64,000 bases of DNA from Desulfobulbus alkaliphilus. GTDB lineage: Bacteria; Desulfobacterota; Desulfobulbia; Desulfobulbales; Desulfobulbaceae. Positions 1 to 7,806 of the stretch are shown here, piece after piece. The stretch spans positions 62,001 through 126,000 of the forward strand of contig NZ_JAFFQC010000005.1 of NCBI RefSeq assembly GCF_016918545.1, read 5' to 3'. Position 1 is the first letter of the stretch, and each line of letters starts with the position of its first letter. The position numbers and the translations under genes were made by a program. The notes under the pieces are model-generated. The model ran no database searches. It was not told the origin of the DNA and saw only the letters and a program-made list of their open reading frames with translations.

Positions 1-239
1 TAGGAACAACAGAGTCCACTGTATGCATCGACAACCGACAGGTGGCGTGGCGGGGTCATATCTGTGATTCCCCGGTCGCCGGCTTCTCCACGAATCGTGC
101 GCTGGCAAGTGGCTTCAGGTACGGATCCGTCAAGCATGACAATTCAATCGCTGCACAATTGCGCAAGCAGGGGAGCAGGGAAGGTGGACAGCAAGTTCGC
201 CGCATCATGAGTATTGCGGTGGAAATAAGGGGGTGACGC

Positions 240-473
240 TCAACAGGGTCCCTGGCTGTTGCCTTCTGAGTCACTGTTTTGCGGCAATATGGCTTTGACC
301 CGTCCCACGAGTCCGTTCGCCAATCGCACCTTGATCCCGTGGGAATGCCATTCGGACCGGGTCAGGATTTTATCGACCATTCCCCGGGTCAGTCGCCCGG
401 TACGCTGGTCCTGTTTGCAGACAATATCGACGAGCTGTCCTGGTTTGATTGCTGCCCGATTTTTTCCATCCAT
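240..473 (-). CDS. YwbE-like small protein
   Basis: A 77-residue basic protein. It reads as the YwbE (DUF2196) family: an opening like MDGKNR-AAIKPGQLVDIV, then KQDQRTGRLTRGMV and a C-terminal HGIKVRLANGLVGRVKAIL, the usual order of these small beta-rich proteins. Their molecular function is not established. I start at 473, not at the longer in-frame ATG at 662, because AAAGGA lies just upstream of 473 and family members begin there. The extra 63 codons include a hydrophobic stretch that would be an unusual membrane anchor for this family. The gene runs away from the PPC gene, so the 474-970 gap holds the promoters of both. Confidence 0.7.
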   Translation of the reverse strand: MDGKNRAAIKPGQLVDIVCKQDQRTGRLTRGMVDKILTRSEWHSHGIKVRLANGLVGRVKAILPQNSDSEGNSQGPC

Positions 474-710
474 TCGATTATTATCCTTTTTTCTGACTGT
501 GCTGTTGGGTACTGATGCGGTTTGTTCATCACGGAATAGATGACCGTTCAGCGGGTCCACGGGATGAGTGTCGTCCCCGACTGACTGAAACCGTTTCATG
601 ACCAGGATTACGACAACGACAATAAAAGGGAATAGTACTGCCGATACCATCCCCGAGACCATAAAACCGTTTTGGTTGTCAACTGTGATCCGCCCACGTG
701 TTGTCGGTAA

Positions 711-927
711 CCTGGATCCGTGAGCGGTCGTCCGTGCGTCAGCTTTATTTTCTGTGACCGTTTGATTAAAGTAAACTTTATCGGACGGTTACGGGCAATA
801 AAGATGGCGTGCGGACGGACGCCCCGAAGGGCGGCGAATGAAGGTTCCCTTTAATGATTCTGCTGAAATTATAATATAATTACAGCAATTTATACACAAA
901 AAATCGTCCAGCCGTCACGGATTCAGG
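711..927. repeat. Palindrome-ended intergenic element, copy 1 (long variant)
   Basis: This 217-bp element opens with CCTGGATCCGTGA and closes with GTCCAGCCGTCACGGATTCA plus GG. The ends are inverted repeats of each other. Inside are GGACGGACGCCCCGAAGGGC and a GAAGG block shared with the copies at 51.6, 54.4 and 62.7 kb. This copy carries about 85 extra bases near its left end. It ends only 43 bp before the PPC gene start and may supply part of that gene's 5' region. No coding capacity is seen. Confidence 0.75.
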
Positions 928-970
928 GGTATTGCACGAATTCCGCCAAAAGTACCTTCAAGGAGATATT

Positions 971-1414
971 ATGAAATATGCACAAGCCCGGCAAGGGCGG
1001 GTTTTTATTCTTCGTCTCGAAGATGGTGAGATCGTCCACGAGGTCATCGAGCAATTCGCCCTTGATCACGATATTACAGCAGCCTCTGTGATTCTTGTCG
1101 GCGGGGCCGACGATGGCAGCAGGTTGGTGGTTGGGCCGCGCGTGGATCGTCAGCTCCCGGTCGAGGCCATGAAACACCAGTTGAAAAATGTCCACGAAGC
1201 TGTTGGAGTGGGGACACTGTTTCGGGATGAAGAGGGTGTCCCGCTTCTCCACATGCATGTCGCCTGCGGTCGGGTCGATACAACGGTTACCGGTTGTATC
1301 CGTGATGGGGTGAAAGTGTGGCGGGTTATGGAAGTGATCATCCATGAGCTGGTCGGGACCGACGCCAAGCGGGTCGTGGAAGAACCTTTGGGTCTGAAGC
1401 TGCTGCGCCCGTAG
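971..1414 (+). CDS. PPC/DUF296 domain protein
   Basis: A 147-residue single-domain protein of the PPC (plants and prokaryotes conserved, DUF296) family. It has the typical opening LRLEDGEIVHEVIEQF, a glycine-rich ILVGGADDGSRLVVGP segment and a conserved metal-site-like PLLHMHVACGR motif before the last strands. Bacterial members are trimeric. Some plant relatives carry AT-hooks and bind DNA; none is seen here. The start at 971 has a perfect AAGGAG 6 bp upstream; an upstream in-frame ATG at 932 lacks one and would fall at the edge of the repeat element. No operon partner is evident. Confidence 0.8.
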   Translation: MKYAQARQGRVFILRLEDGEIVHEVIEQFALDHDITAASVILVGGADDGSRLVVGPRVDRQLPVEAMKHQLKNVHEAVGVGTLFRDEEGVPLLHMHVACGRVDTTVTGCIRDGVKVWRVMEVIIHELVGTDAKRVVEEPLGLKLLRP

Positions 1415-1424
1415 TTTCCGTTGT

Positions 1425-1485
1425 CCTGGATCCGTGATTATTCGTCCGTATATCCAAAAAAGCGTCCAGCCGTCACGGATTCAGG
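1425..1485. repeat. Palindrome-ended intergenic element, copy 2 (short)
   Basis: A 61-bp deletion form of the same family: left end CCTGGATCCGTGA, right end GTCCAGCCGTCACGGATTCA plus GG. It starts 10 bp after the PPC gene stop. The pairing ends would form a stem and could act as a transcription end. The rest of the gap to 1775 shows no gene. Confidence 0.7.
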
Positions 1486-1775
1486 TTGTATTATCATTTG
1501 GAGAAGCGCTTGGTAACACTTTTCCCGTGGCGGCCGTTTTCATTCGCGCAGCGCGATGGTATTTTTCCCACATGGACCTGTTTGTTCTGATCTCCTTGAA
1601 AATTATAGTAAAACAGTTGGTTGTTGAACATTTCCGTCCCACCTGCATGGCCACTATATACATTGAAAGAATTAATCGAGTTAAGTAAAACTACGGATAA
1701 GGATGCGACTGGTTCAAACAACGTGATACTCCCCGAGAGCTGATCCCATATACACACTAGCCGGAGCAGAGCGAT

Positions 1776-4511
1776 ATGACTGAAGAGAGAGGAAACACCG
1801 CTACGGTCATTGCTGCGCTGCAAAAAAAACTGGCCGCTCTTGAAACCGACAACAGTCGTCTGGTTCAGGAAAACAGCCATTTCCGCCGCCTTTATGAACA
1901 GGTGCCGCTGGCATATCAATCCCTTGATGAAAACGGTAATTTTCTTTCGGTCAACCAGGCTTGGATGGATGCCCTCGGCTATCGTGCCGATGAGGTTGTC
2001 GGTAAAAATTTCGGTGAGTTTCTCCATCCCGACTGGCGGGATCACTTCAAAGAGAATTTCCCACGCTTCAAGGCGATGGGCGAGATTCTCGGCGTTGAGT
2101 TTGAAATCAGAAAAAAGGACGGCACCTATGTCTACGTCTCCTTCAACGGTCGAATCGGCAAGGATTCGGAGGGAAATTTCCAGCAGACCTATTGCATATT
2201 CCAGGATATCACCCGACAAAAGCAGATGGAACAAACCCTCATCCGCTCCGAGACGAAATGGCGCAATGTCCTGATCAATACCCCGCAGGTCGCCATCAGC
2301 CTCGACCCTGAGGCACGGATCGTCTTTGCCAACACCCATTTCCTGCAACTGGTCGGGTACCGCAGGGACGAGGTGCTTGGCGGCGACTGGTTTGACCTGT
2401 TTATTCCTGACCATTGCCGGGAACAGGTCCGTATGGTTTTTCACACCACCATGCAGCGGAAAGATACCGCCGAATTCTCCACCTATGAAAACGAAATCGT
2501 CACCAGAAACGGCGAATTGCGCAATGTCGCCTGGTCCAATGTCCTCAGCAAGGATACCGATGGAAACGTTATCGATGTCACCAGCCTTGGCATCGACCTG
2601 ACCGAGCGGCAAAAGGCGATGGAGGCCCTGCGGGAGAGCGAAACTCGCCATCGTACTATTCTGTTGACCACCATGGACGGTTTCTGGATGGTGGATACGA
2701 GCGGTCGTCTCCTGGAAGTGAACCGCACCTACTGTGGGATGAGCGGCTACAGTGAAGAGGAGCTGCTGACCATGACTATTGCCGATCTCGAAGCCAGCGA
2801 GAGCCCGGAAGCGGTTGCCAGGCATATGCAAAAGGTGATCGCCACCGGCGGAGATCGTTTCGAGTCCCGGCACCGCCGCAAGGACGGCAGCCTGTTCGAT
2901 GTCGAGGTCAGCGTGCAGTACAGTGCCCTGGAACAACGGTTTTGTTTTGTCTTTATTCGCGATATCAGTGCCCACAAACAGGCGGAGCAGGCCCTCAGGG
3001 AGAGCGAAACTCGCTTCAGGACCTCCTTTTATACCAGTCCCGATGCGGTGAGCATCAATCGCTTCGAAGATGGAGTGTTTATTGATGTGAACGAAGGTTT
3101 CGTCCGCTTGACCGGATATACTCGCGACGATGTCCTGGGAAAGTCTTCACAGCAGATCAACTTGTGGTGTAATCCGGAAGACCGAAAAATTCTGGTCAAG
3201 GAGTTGCGGGACAAAGGGTATTGTGAGAACCTGGAAGCGGAATTTCGCCGTAAGAACGGTTTGATCGGTATTGGCCTGATGTCGGCGAGAATGCTTGAAT
3301 GGCAGGGAGAAAACCACATTCTCTCGGTCACCAGGGATGTCACCAGCAACAAACAGCTCGAACATCAGCTGATCCAGGCCCAGAAAATGGAATCCATCGG
3401 GCGTCTGGCCGGCGGCGTTGCCCATGACTTCAACAACATGCTCGGAGTAATCCTCGGTTATTCAGAGATGGCAATCGAACAGGTGCCCCAGGACCACTCG
3501 CTGCAGACCGCCCTGCAAGGCATCCGTCAAGCGGCACAACGTTCGGCGGACCTGACTCGGCAACTCCTTTCCTTTGCTCGCAAGCAGACCGTGGCACCCA
3601 AGGTGCTTGACCTCAATCAGACTCTTGAGGGTATGCTCAACATGCTGCGGCGGTTGATCGGCGAACATATCGATCTTGCCTGGTTGCCGGGGGAGGATGT
3701 GGCTCCGGTGAAGATCGACCCTTCGCAAGTCGACCAGATTCTTGCCAATCTCAGTGTCAATGCCCGGGATGCCATCGGCGAAACCGGCAGGATCACCATC
3801 GAAACCGGCAATGTCCTCTTTGACGAGAACTACCTGGCAGACCATGCCGAGGTGGTATCGGGCGAGTACGTCCTCCTGGCAGTCAGCGATGATGGTTGCG
3901 GCATGGATAAGGAAACCATGCGCCATGTTTTTGAACCCTTTTTCACTTCCAGGCAGGCAGGGGAGGGCACCGGCCTGGGACTGGCGACGGTCTACGGCAT
4001 CGTCAAGCAGAACAACGGGTTCATCAATGTCTACAGCGAGCCGGGTCGGGGGACAACCTTTAAGATCTACCTGCCACGATATGGCAGTAAGGCAGACAGT
4101 CCAGTGGATGCAGGAGAAATTGAGCCATCATCGGGTTCCGAAACCATCCTGCTGGTTGAAGATGAACCGATGATTCTCGAGATGGTCACGCTCATGCTTC
4201 AGCGTCAGGGCTACCAGGTACTGGCTGCCGCTACCCCGGGAGAGGCGCTGCGCCTGTCCGAAGAGTACGCCGGGACAATCCGCCTGTTGATGACCGATGT
4301 GATCATGCCGGAGATGAACGGCCGCGATCTTGCCGACGCGCTCCACAGGTTGTTCCCGAACCTCAAATGCCTCTTCATGTCCGTTTATACCGCCAACGTC
4401 ATCGCCCATCACGGCGTCCTTGACGAAGGGGTGCAGTTCATCCAGAAACCCTTCACCATGAAGGACCTCGGCGGCAAAGTCCGTGATGCGCTCGATCGAA
4501 AACCTTCCTGA
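1776..4511 (+). CDS. Hybrid sensor histidine kinase, four PAS domains plus receiver
   Basis: A 911-residue cytoplasmic signalling protein with no membrane segment. Order: an N-terminal coiled coil (about 1-40), four PAS/PAC units (about 41-155, 165-285, 290-405, 415-530), a dimerisation/phosphoacceptor domain with H550 in GGVAHDFNNML, an HATPase_c domain with N-box NARDAI and G-box GTGLGLATV, and a C-terminal receiver domain with phosphoacceptor D841 in LMTDVIMPEMNG and the conserved Lys in QKPF. The absence of a transmembrane sensor implies an intracellular cue (redox, oxygen or a ligand), not identifiable from sequence. It should autophosphorylate on His and transfer to its own receiver. 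The start has GGAG 9 bp upstream. No output regulator is adjacent. Confidence 0.9.
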   Translation: MTEERGNTATVIAALQKKLAALETDNSRLVQENSHFRRLYEQVPLAYQSLDENGNFLSVNQAWMDALGYRADEVVGKNFGEFLHPDWRDHFKENFPRFKAMGEILGVEFEIRKKDGTYVYVSFNGRIGKDSEGNFQQTYCIFQDITRQKQMEQTLIRSETKWRNVLINTPQVAISLDPEARIVFANTHFLQLVGYRRDEVLGGDWFDLFIPDHCREQVRMVFHTTMQRKDTAEFSTYENEIVTRNGELRNVAWSNVLSKDTDGNVIDVTSLGIDLTERQKAMEALRESETRHRTILLTTMDGFWMVDTSGRLLEVNRTYCGMSGYSEEELLTMTIADLEASESPEAVARHMQKVIATGGDRFESRHRRKDGSLFDVEVSVQYSALEQRFCFVFIRDISAHKQAEQALRESETRFRTSFYTSPDAVSINRFEDGVFIDVNEGFVRLTGYTRDDVLGKSSQQINLWCNPEDRKILVKELRDKGYCENLEAEFRRKNGLIGIGLMSARMLEWQGENHILSVTRDVTSNKQLEHQLIQAQKMESIGRLAGGVAHDFNNMLGVILGYSEMAIEQVPQDHSLQTALQGIRQAAQRSADLTRQLLSFARKQTVAPKVLDLNQTLEGMLNMLRRLIGEHIDLAWLPGEDVAPVKIDPSQVDQILANLSVNARDAIGETGRITIETGNVLFDENYLADHAEVVSGEYVLLAVSDDGCGMDKETMRHVFEPFFTSRQAGEGTGLGLATVYGIVKQNNGFINVYSEPGRGTTFKIYLPRYGSKADSPVDAGEIEPSSGSETILLVEDEPMILEMVTLMLQRQGYQVLAAATPGEALRLSEEYAGTIRLLMTDVIMPEMNGRDLADALHRLFPNLKCLFMSVYTANVIAHHGVLDEGVQFIQKPFTMKDLGGKVRDALDRKPS

Positions 4512-4580
4512 GGGTTGAATGCACCAAGAGCGGGTGACTTGGTGGCCATCCAGGCGAGATACTTTGTTTTGATAAGAGTT

Positions 4581-4651
4581 CCTGAATCCGTGGCGGCTGG
4601 ACTTTTGTGTTGGATATATCCAAAACAAACGTCAACCGTCACGGATTCAGG
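4581..4651. repeat. Palindrome-ended intergenic element, copy 3
   Basis: A 71-bp copy between the kinase and the next gene. It begins CCTGAATCCGTGGCGGCTGG and ends CCGTCACGGATTCAGG, and the ends are inverted repeats. The short middle contains TTGGATATATCC, itself a local palindrome that recurs in the 51.6 kb copy. Confidence 0.75.
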
Positions 4652-4710
4652 ATTATTTGTGACCTGAACCAGAACTATTCACCGCTAAAAAAAAACGAAG
4701 AGGTTTGCTT

Positions 4711-6321
4711 ATGACCAAGGTCCGTTTTTTCCCCCTGCTGCTTTTTTTTGCTCTCAGCTACTCTCTGGCGAACTTTGTTCCCATGCCATGGAGCGATTCA
4801 GTGGTTCATGCCCAATCTCAGGCTGAGTATCTCAGAGAGGCGAACAACCTCATCAGAAGCGCTGAAAGATCCTTCCATGGAGGGAAGCTCGAAGAGGCAC
4901 GAATGGAACTGGACAAGGCAAATCAGGCGCTTGAGGCCGCAGCGGCCGAGGGTGATTCCCCTCAACTCAGCAGTGCCCGCACACGGTATGACAGACTTTC
5001 CGGCAATGTGGATCGGCGGTTGGAAGACGCCGTGTCAGCCTCCGTCTCGACAGCACCAACTCCCACTCCGCAGACAGCCAGGTTCCCCGCCTCCAGGGAT
5101 CTGCGTGAGCTGAATCGGGAAATGGAGCGAACCCGCTCGAACTTGAACGACCATCGCTGGTGGGATCTGTCGCCTTCCATACGAGAGACCAGGCTTCAGG
5201 GGGCATCGGAATCGGTCGACACCTACCGGGAACGGCTGGATGCAATTATTGCATCAGTTGATCCTGCCTTTCACGACAGCCCCGAAATCAGGGAAAGCCA
5301 AGCCATCCTGGCTGACATCTCCCCTCTGATCCAACAGCGTTCCACCGAGACCGAACCCGTTGAGGAAAGCTCGCCGGCCGCGACCGAAGCTCTTTTCCTG
5401 GCCGAAAAAATTCAGGAGTTGCACCATGCCTTTAACGCTCGTTTTCAGGGGGTTCACGGCAGTAGCATGATTGAGGGTACGACCCCAGAGGATCAGCTGG
5501 AACAGGGACGCAAAGCCGTGGCGCAGCTCGAGACCCTGGAACAGGACGTGCTGCCATTGCTGCAGCCGGTTATGGGGAACGTGGTTGACACACTGGGAGA
5601 GACACCGGCGGCAATAAACAATGCCCTCCACGATCTGGGCGTGAAAACCGATTTCGATGTTGGCAGCAGATTTGACGATCTCCACAGGGGCCTTGTGAAC
5701 GTTGAAAAAAGCCGACGGGCATCATCGCAGGATCTGGCTCGACAAGCTGAATTCACCATGATGGGCATTGAAGGCCTGGCGGAAGAAATCAGGCTCGAAC
5801 GATTGCAAGGAGCCAGGGAATTTCTGCTCCTGGCCCAGGCCTTCGACACCGCAGATCAGGACGTTAACAGACTTCTTGGCCAGGTGGATACCTTGTATGC
5901 CGAGATGAGCGTCCGCATTGAAAAAGAAATCGATGCCCGTGCATGGGCTGGCAACATGGCCGATTTTCCCGGTCCAGGTACCGTGGCGGAACTCTCCCAG
6001 GCGGCCCTTGACTTCATCCGCCAGCACCCCAACTGGAATCCCCCCGGCAGGGGGACCAAAATTTTGGCAACATCGGTTCAGGGGCCCTGGGATGTCGGAA
6101 CCCGCGACCTTTTCGGCCGCGTACTTCAGTGGCGTCTTCCCCTTCATGTGGCCATCACCAACAGTGAAATGAAAAAAGACAACATCGCCAGAGTCTACGA
6201 ACTGAGCATTCTCACCGCCGAAGGCACACCAGCCAGGGTCGAAAAAAAGCCGCCCTTCACGGAATACTGGGTTGGCAACAGCTGGAACATGCGCATCGAA
6301 AATGTTCCGGCACAGCAATAG
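4711..6321 (+). CDS. Exported coiled-coil protein of unknown function
   Basis: A 536-residue protein I do not recognise. The first 35 residues form a signal peptide (basic MTKVR, long hydrophobic FFPLLLFFALSYSLANF, cleavage likely near VVHAQ), so it is secreted or periplasmic. Residues about 35-95 are helical and Ala/Glu rich (REANNLIRSAERSFHGGKLEEA resembles one TPR-like hairpin), followed by a Ser/Thr/Pro linker and further predicted coiled coil. The last 130 residues look like a compact beta-rich domain. I chose ATG 4711, which has AAGAGG upstream, over the TTG six bases earlier. It stands alone between repeat copy 3 and a strong hairpin at 6369. Confidence 0.7.
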   Translation: MTKVRFFPLLLFFALSYSLANFVPMPWSDSVVHAQSQAEYLREANNLIRSAERSFHGGKLEEARMELDKANQALEAAAAEGDSPQLSSARTRYDRLSGNVDRRLEDAVSASVSTAPTPTPQTARFPASRDLRELNREMERTRSNLNDHRWWDLSPSIRETRLQGASESVDTYRERLDAIIASVDPAFHDSPEIRESQAILADISPLIQQRSTETEPVEESSPAATEALFLAEKIQELHHAFNARFQGVHGSSMIEGTTPEDQLEQGRKAVAQLETLEQDVLPLLQPVMGNVVDTLGETPAAINNALHDLGVKTDFDVGSRFDDLHRGLVNVEKSRRASSQDLARQAEFTMMGIEGLAEEIRLERLQGAREFLLLAQAFDTADQDVNRLLGQVDTLYAEMSVRIEKEIDARAWAGNMADFPGPGTVAELSQAALDFIRQHPNWNPPGRGTKILATSVQGPWDVGTRDLFGRVLQWRLPLHVAITNSEMKKDNIARVYELSILTAEGTPARVEKKPPFTEYWVGNSWNMRIENVPAQQ

Positions 6322-6368
6322 ACACTCCGACCTGACTTGACGAACCGGGAAGCCTGTCTCGGTTCCTG

Positions 6369-6395
6369 CTGGCGGGGCGTGTCACGCCCCGCCAG
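6369..6395 (+). terminator. GC-rich hairpin after the exported-protein gene
   Basis: A perfect inverted repeat with 12-nt arms CTGGCGGGGCGT / ACGCCCCGCCAG and a 3-nt loop, 48 bp after the stop codon at 6321. There is no T-run after it, so it is a stable hairpin compatible with a transcript end rather than a textbook intrinsic terminator. Confidence 0.5.
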
Positions 6396-6450
6396 CACTG
6401 CCTCTGCTCGTCCACTCCCCGCACCCCTTGCAGGCTTGACTGGTACTCAC

Positions 6451-6546
6451 CCCATGAACCCCTCCACCATTGACGTGGTCATGCCGGAGATGAATGGCCG
6501 TGACCTTGCCAACGCGCTGGGCAAGTTGTATCCGGAGCTCAAATAG
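6451..6546 (+). pseudogene. Chimeric scrap: U32-peptidase gene start joined to a receiver-domain fragment
   Basis: A 31-residue reading frame starts with 23 bases identical to 47503-47525, the first codons of the U32 peptidase gene (MNPSTI). It then switches to a receiver-domain piece (VVMPEMNGRDLANALGKLYPELK) that parallels residues 842-864 of the kinase at 1776, before a stop. It cannot be a working receiver because the phosphoacceptor and Lys regions are absent. It looks like debris of two unrelated genes joined by a rearrangement. Confidence 0.6.
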
Positions 6547-6572
6547 CAAATAGGGGTCAAGGGGGTCATCAA

Positions 6573-6852
6573 GGGGGTCAAGTCTGCTTTTAACTTTATT
6601 TGCGAAGTCAATTCGTATTTAACCGCCAAGGCAGAAGAAATATTTCCCGTGACATGGCCTTTTATCTTGTCCGCCTTTTGACCTGAGCCAGGCAATCTCA
6701 AGTGAAGTGGGAAACATTTTGGTATAAACAGGTACTACACGGTCAGTAGTTTAGTTGAGCGGTTGCGTTGCACACCAGACTGGAAGGTGAGAGGATCTCT
6801 TGCTGTGATCAGGATAAAAGAAGCTAAGAGCCAAAAGTAGATTTGACCCCTT
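6573..6852. mobile_element. Non-coding IS256-type element remnant
   Basis: A 280-bp stretch framed by GGGGTCAAGTCTGC on the left and GTAGATTTGACCCC on the right, which are imperfect inverted repeats. The last 70 bp (6783-6852) match 17991-18060, downstream of the IS256-family transposase fragment, at 63 of 70 positions. No transposase frame remains. The flanks contain further GGGGTCA-type repeats (6552-6572, 6855-6885), so the insertion neighbourhood has been reworked. Confidence 0.6.
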
Positions 6853-6909
6853 TATGACCCCTTCGCTGACCCCTTCACCCTTGACCTCGTTACCCTGAAT
6901 TCAGCTGTA

Positions 6910-6938
6910 TTGACGTCATAACGTTATGGAGCTATAAT
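6910..6938 (+). promoter_or_regulatory. Sigma-70 promoter with palindromic operator for the toxin-antitoxin operon
   Basis: TTGACG (6910-6915) and a consensus TATAAT (6933-6938) are separated by exactly 17 bp. The spacer holds the perfect 12-bp palindrome CATAACGTTATG (6917-6928), overlapped by TGACGTCA. The site lies 24 bp before the antitoxin start. A palindrome between -35 and -10 is the expected site for autorepression by a ribbon-helix-helix antitoxin dimer. Confidence 0.75.
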
Positions 6939-6962
6939 GTCACAAATATTGGAGGTGATATC

Positions 6963-7196
6963 ATGGCAATACCAGCCAAAAGGGCCACCGTGTATTTCGA
7001 TCCTTCCATACACAAGGCCCTGAAATTAAAATCAATAGAAACATCAAAATCAATTTCAGATCTTGTCAATGACGCAGTCAAGGCGGCGCTTGCCGAGGAT
7101 GCTGAGGATATCGCTGCGTTCGAGGAAAGGGCGAATGAGCCGTTGATCAGTTTTTCCGAAATGCTCAAAAGGCTGAAAAAAGATGGCCGCATATGA
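6963..7196 (+). CDS. Ribbon-helix-helix antitoxin
   Basis: A 77-residue antitoxin. The N-terminal RATVYFDPSIHKALKLKSIE followed by SISDLVNDAVKAAL is the strand-helix-helix layout of CopG/RHH DNA-binding proteins. The acidic helical tail (about 48-77) should wrap the toxin. It has a strong GGAGGTGAT ribosome site and a promoter/operator immediately upstream. It overlaps the toxin gene by 14 bp, so the two are translationally coupled, with the antitoxin made first. Confidence 0.85.
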   Translation: MAIPAKRATVYFDPSIHKALKLKSIETSKSISDLVNDAVKAALAEDAEDIAAFEERANEPLISFSEMLKRLKKDGRI

Positions 7197-7440
7197 AATA
7201 TTTTTCAGGGAATCGGTTTGGAAAGAACTCAAAAAGGTTCCCCAAGCCGATCTCAAAAAAATTATTTCCCGAATTGAGCAACTTGGAAACGATCCTCGGC
7301 CTATGGGGTGCGAAAAACTCACAAGCCTTGAATTATACCGAATCCGTCAAGGGAATTATCGGATCGTATATTCAATCCAGGATGACGAGCTTACGGTATG
7401 GGTGGTCAAGGTTGGCCATCGCAAAGATGCATATCGCTGA
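7183..7440 (+). CDS. RelE/ParE-family toxin
   Basis: An 85-residue toxin of the RelE/ParE superfamily. It has AYEIFFRESVWKELKKVP, then SRIEQLGNDPRPMGCEKL and the terminal YRIRQGNYRIVYSIQDDELTVWVVKVGHRKDAYR, with the conserved Arg and C-terminal His-Arg-Tyr residues characteristic of the ribosome-dependent mRNA-cleaving RelE branch. Length and the overlap with the antitoxin frame are typical. It appears intact. Probable role: maintenance of this unstable region or phage-triggered growth arrest. Confidence 0.85.
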   Translation: MAAYEIFFRESVWKELKKVPQADLKKIISRIEQLGNDPRPMGCEKLTSLELYRIRQGNYRIVYSIQDDELTVWVVKVGHRKDAYR

Positions 7441-7806
7441 GCAAACAAGCGCCTGGAGCAGACCGAGGATTCCACTGACTCCGAGCAGTGACACAGGACG
7501 GTTAGCAGTGCGGTTGAGCGGGTGACACATTACGCACGATTGAAAACCGGAAATGTACCTTTCCCTTCCCTGCGGGAAACGCAGGGAAGTCGACCACGAC
7601 CCGAAATCCTACAAAATCCTCTTTGTTGCTTGCCGCAAAATTTGATCTGTTGGAGCAGCGGACATCTTTTGGCGGGTGACGCCAAGACCCCGGTTGTTCC
7701 GGGACAACGGCGGGTACGGGTGGAACGATGAACCCCACGATTCCCTGCATCGAACCGAAAAGCCTCGGTACGTATCGTTAAACAATCGTCGTGATGGAGG
7801 GTAGCT
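7441..7806. other. Intergenic region before hsdM
   Basis: No gene is seen in these 366 bp. A perfect 10-nt-arm hairpin (CTTCCCTGCG / CGCAGGGAAG, 7565-7589) lies 124 bp after the toxin stop and may end the toxin-antitoxin transcript. GGAGGG at 7796-7801 is the ribosome site for the TTG start of hsdM. Confidence 0.5.

Noticed and set aside
1494-2975. A 493-codon minus-strand frame
   Set aside because: Antisense to the PAS kinase, driven by its GC-rich third positions; no recognisable domain.
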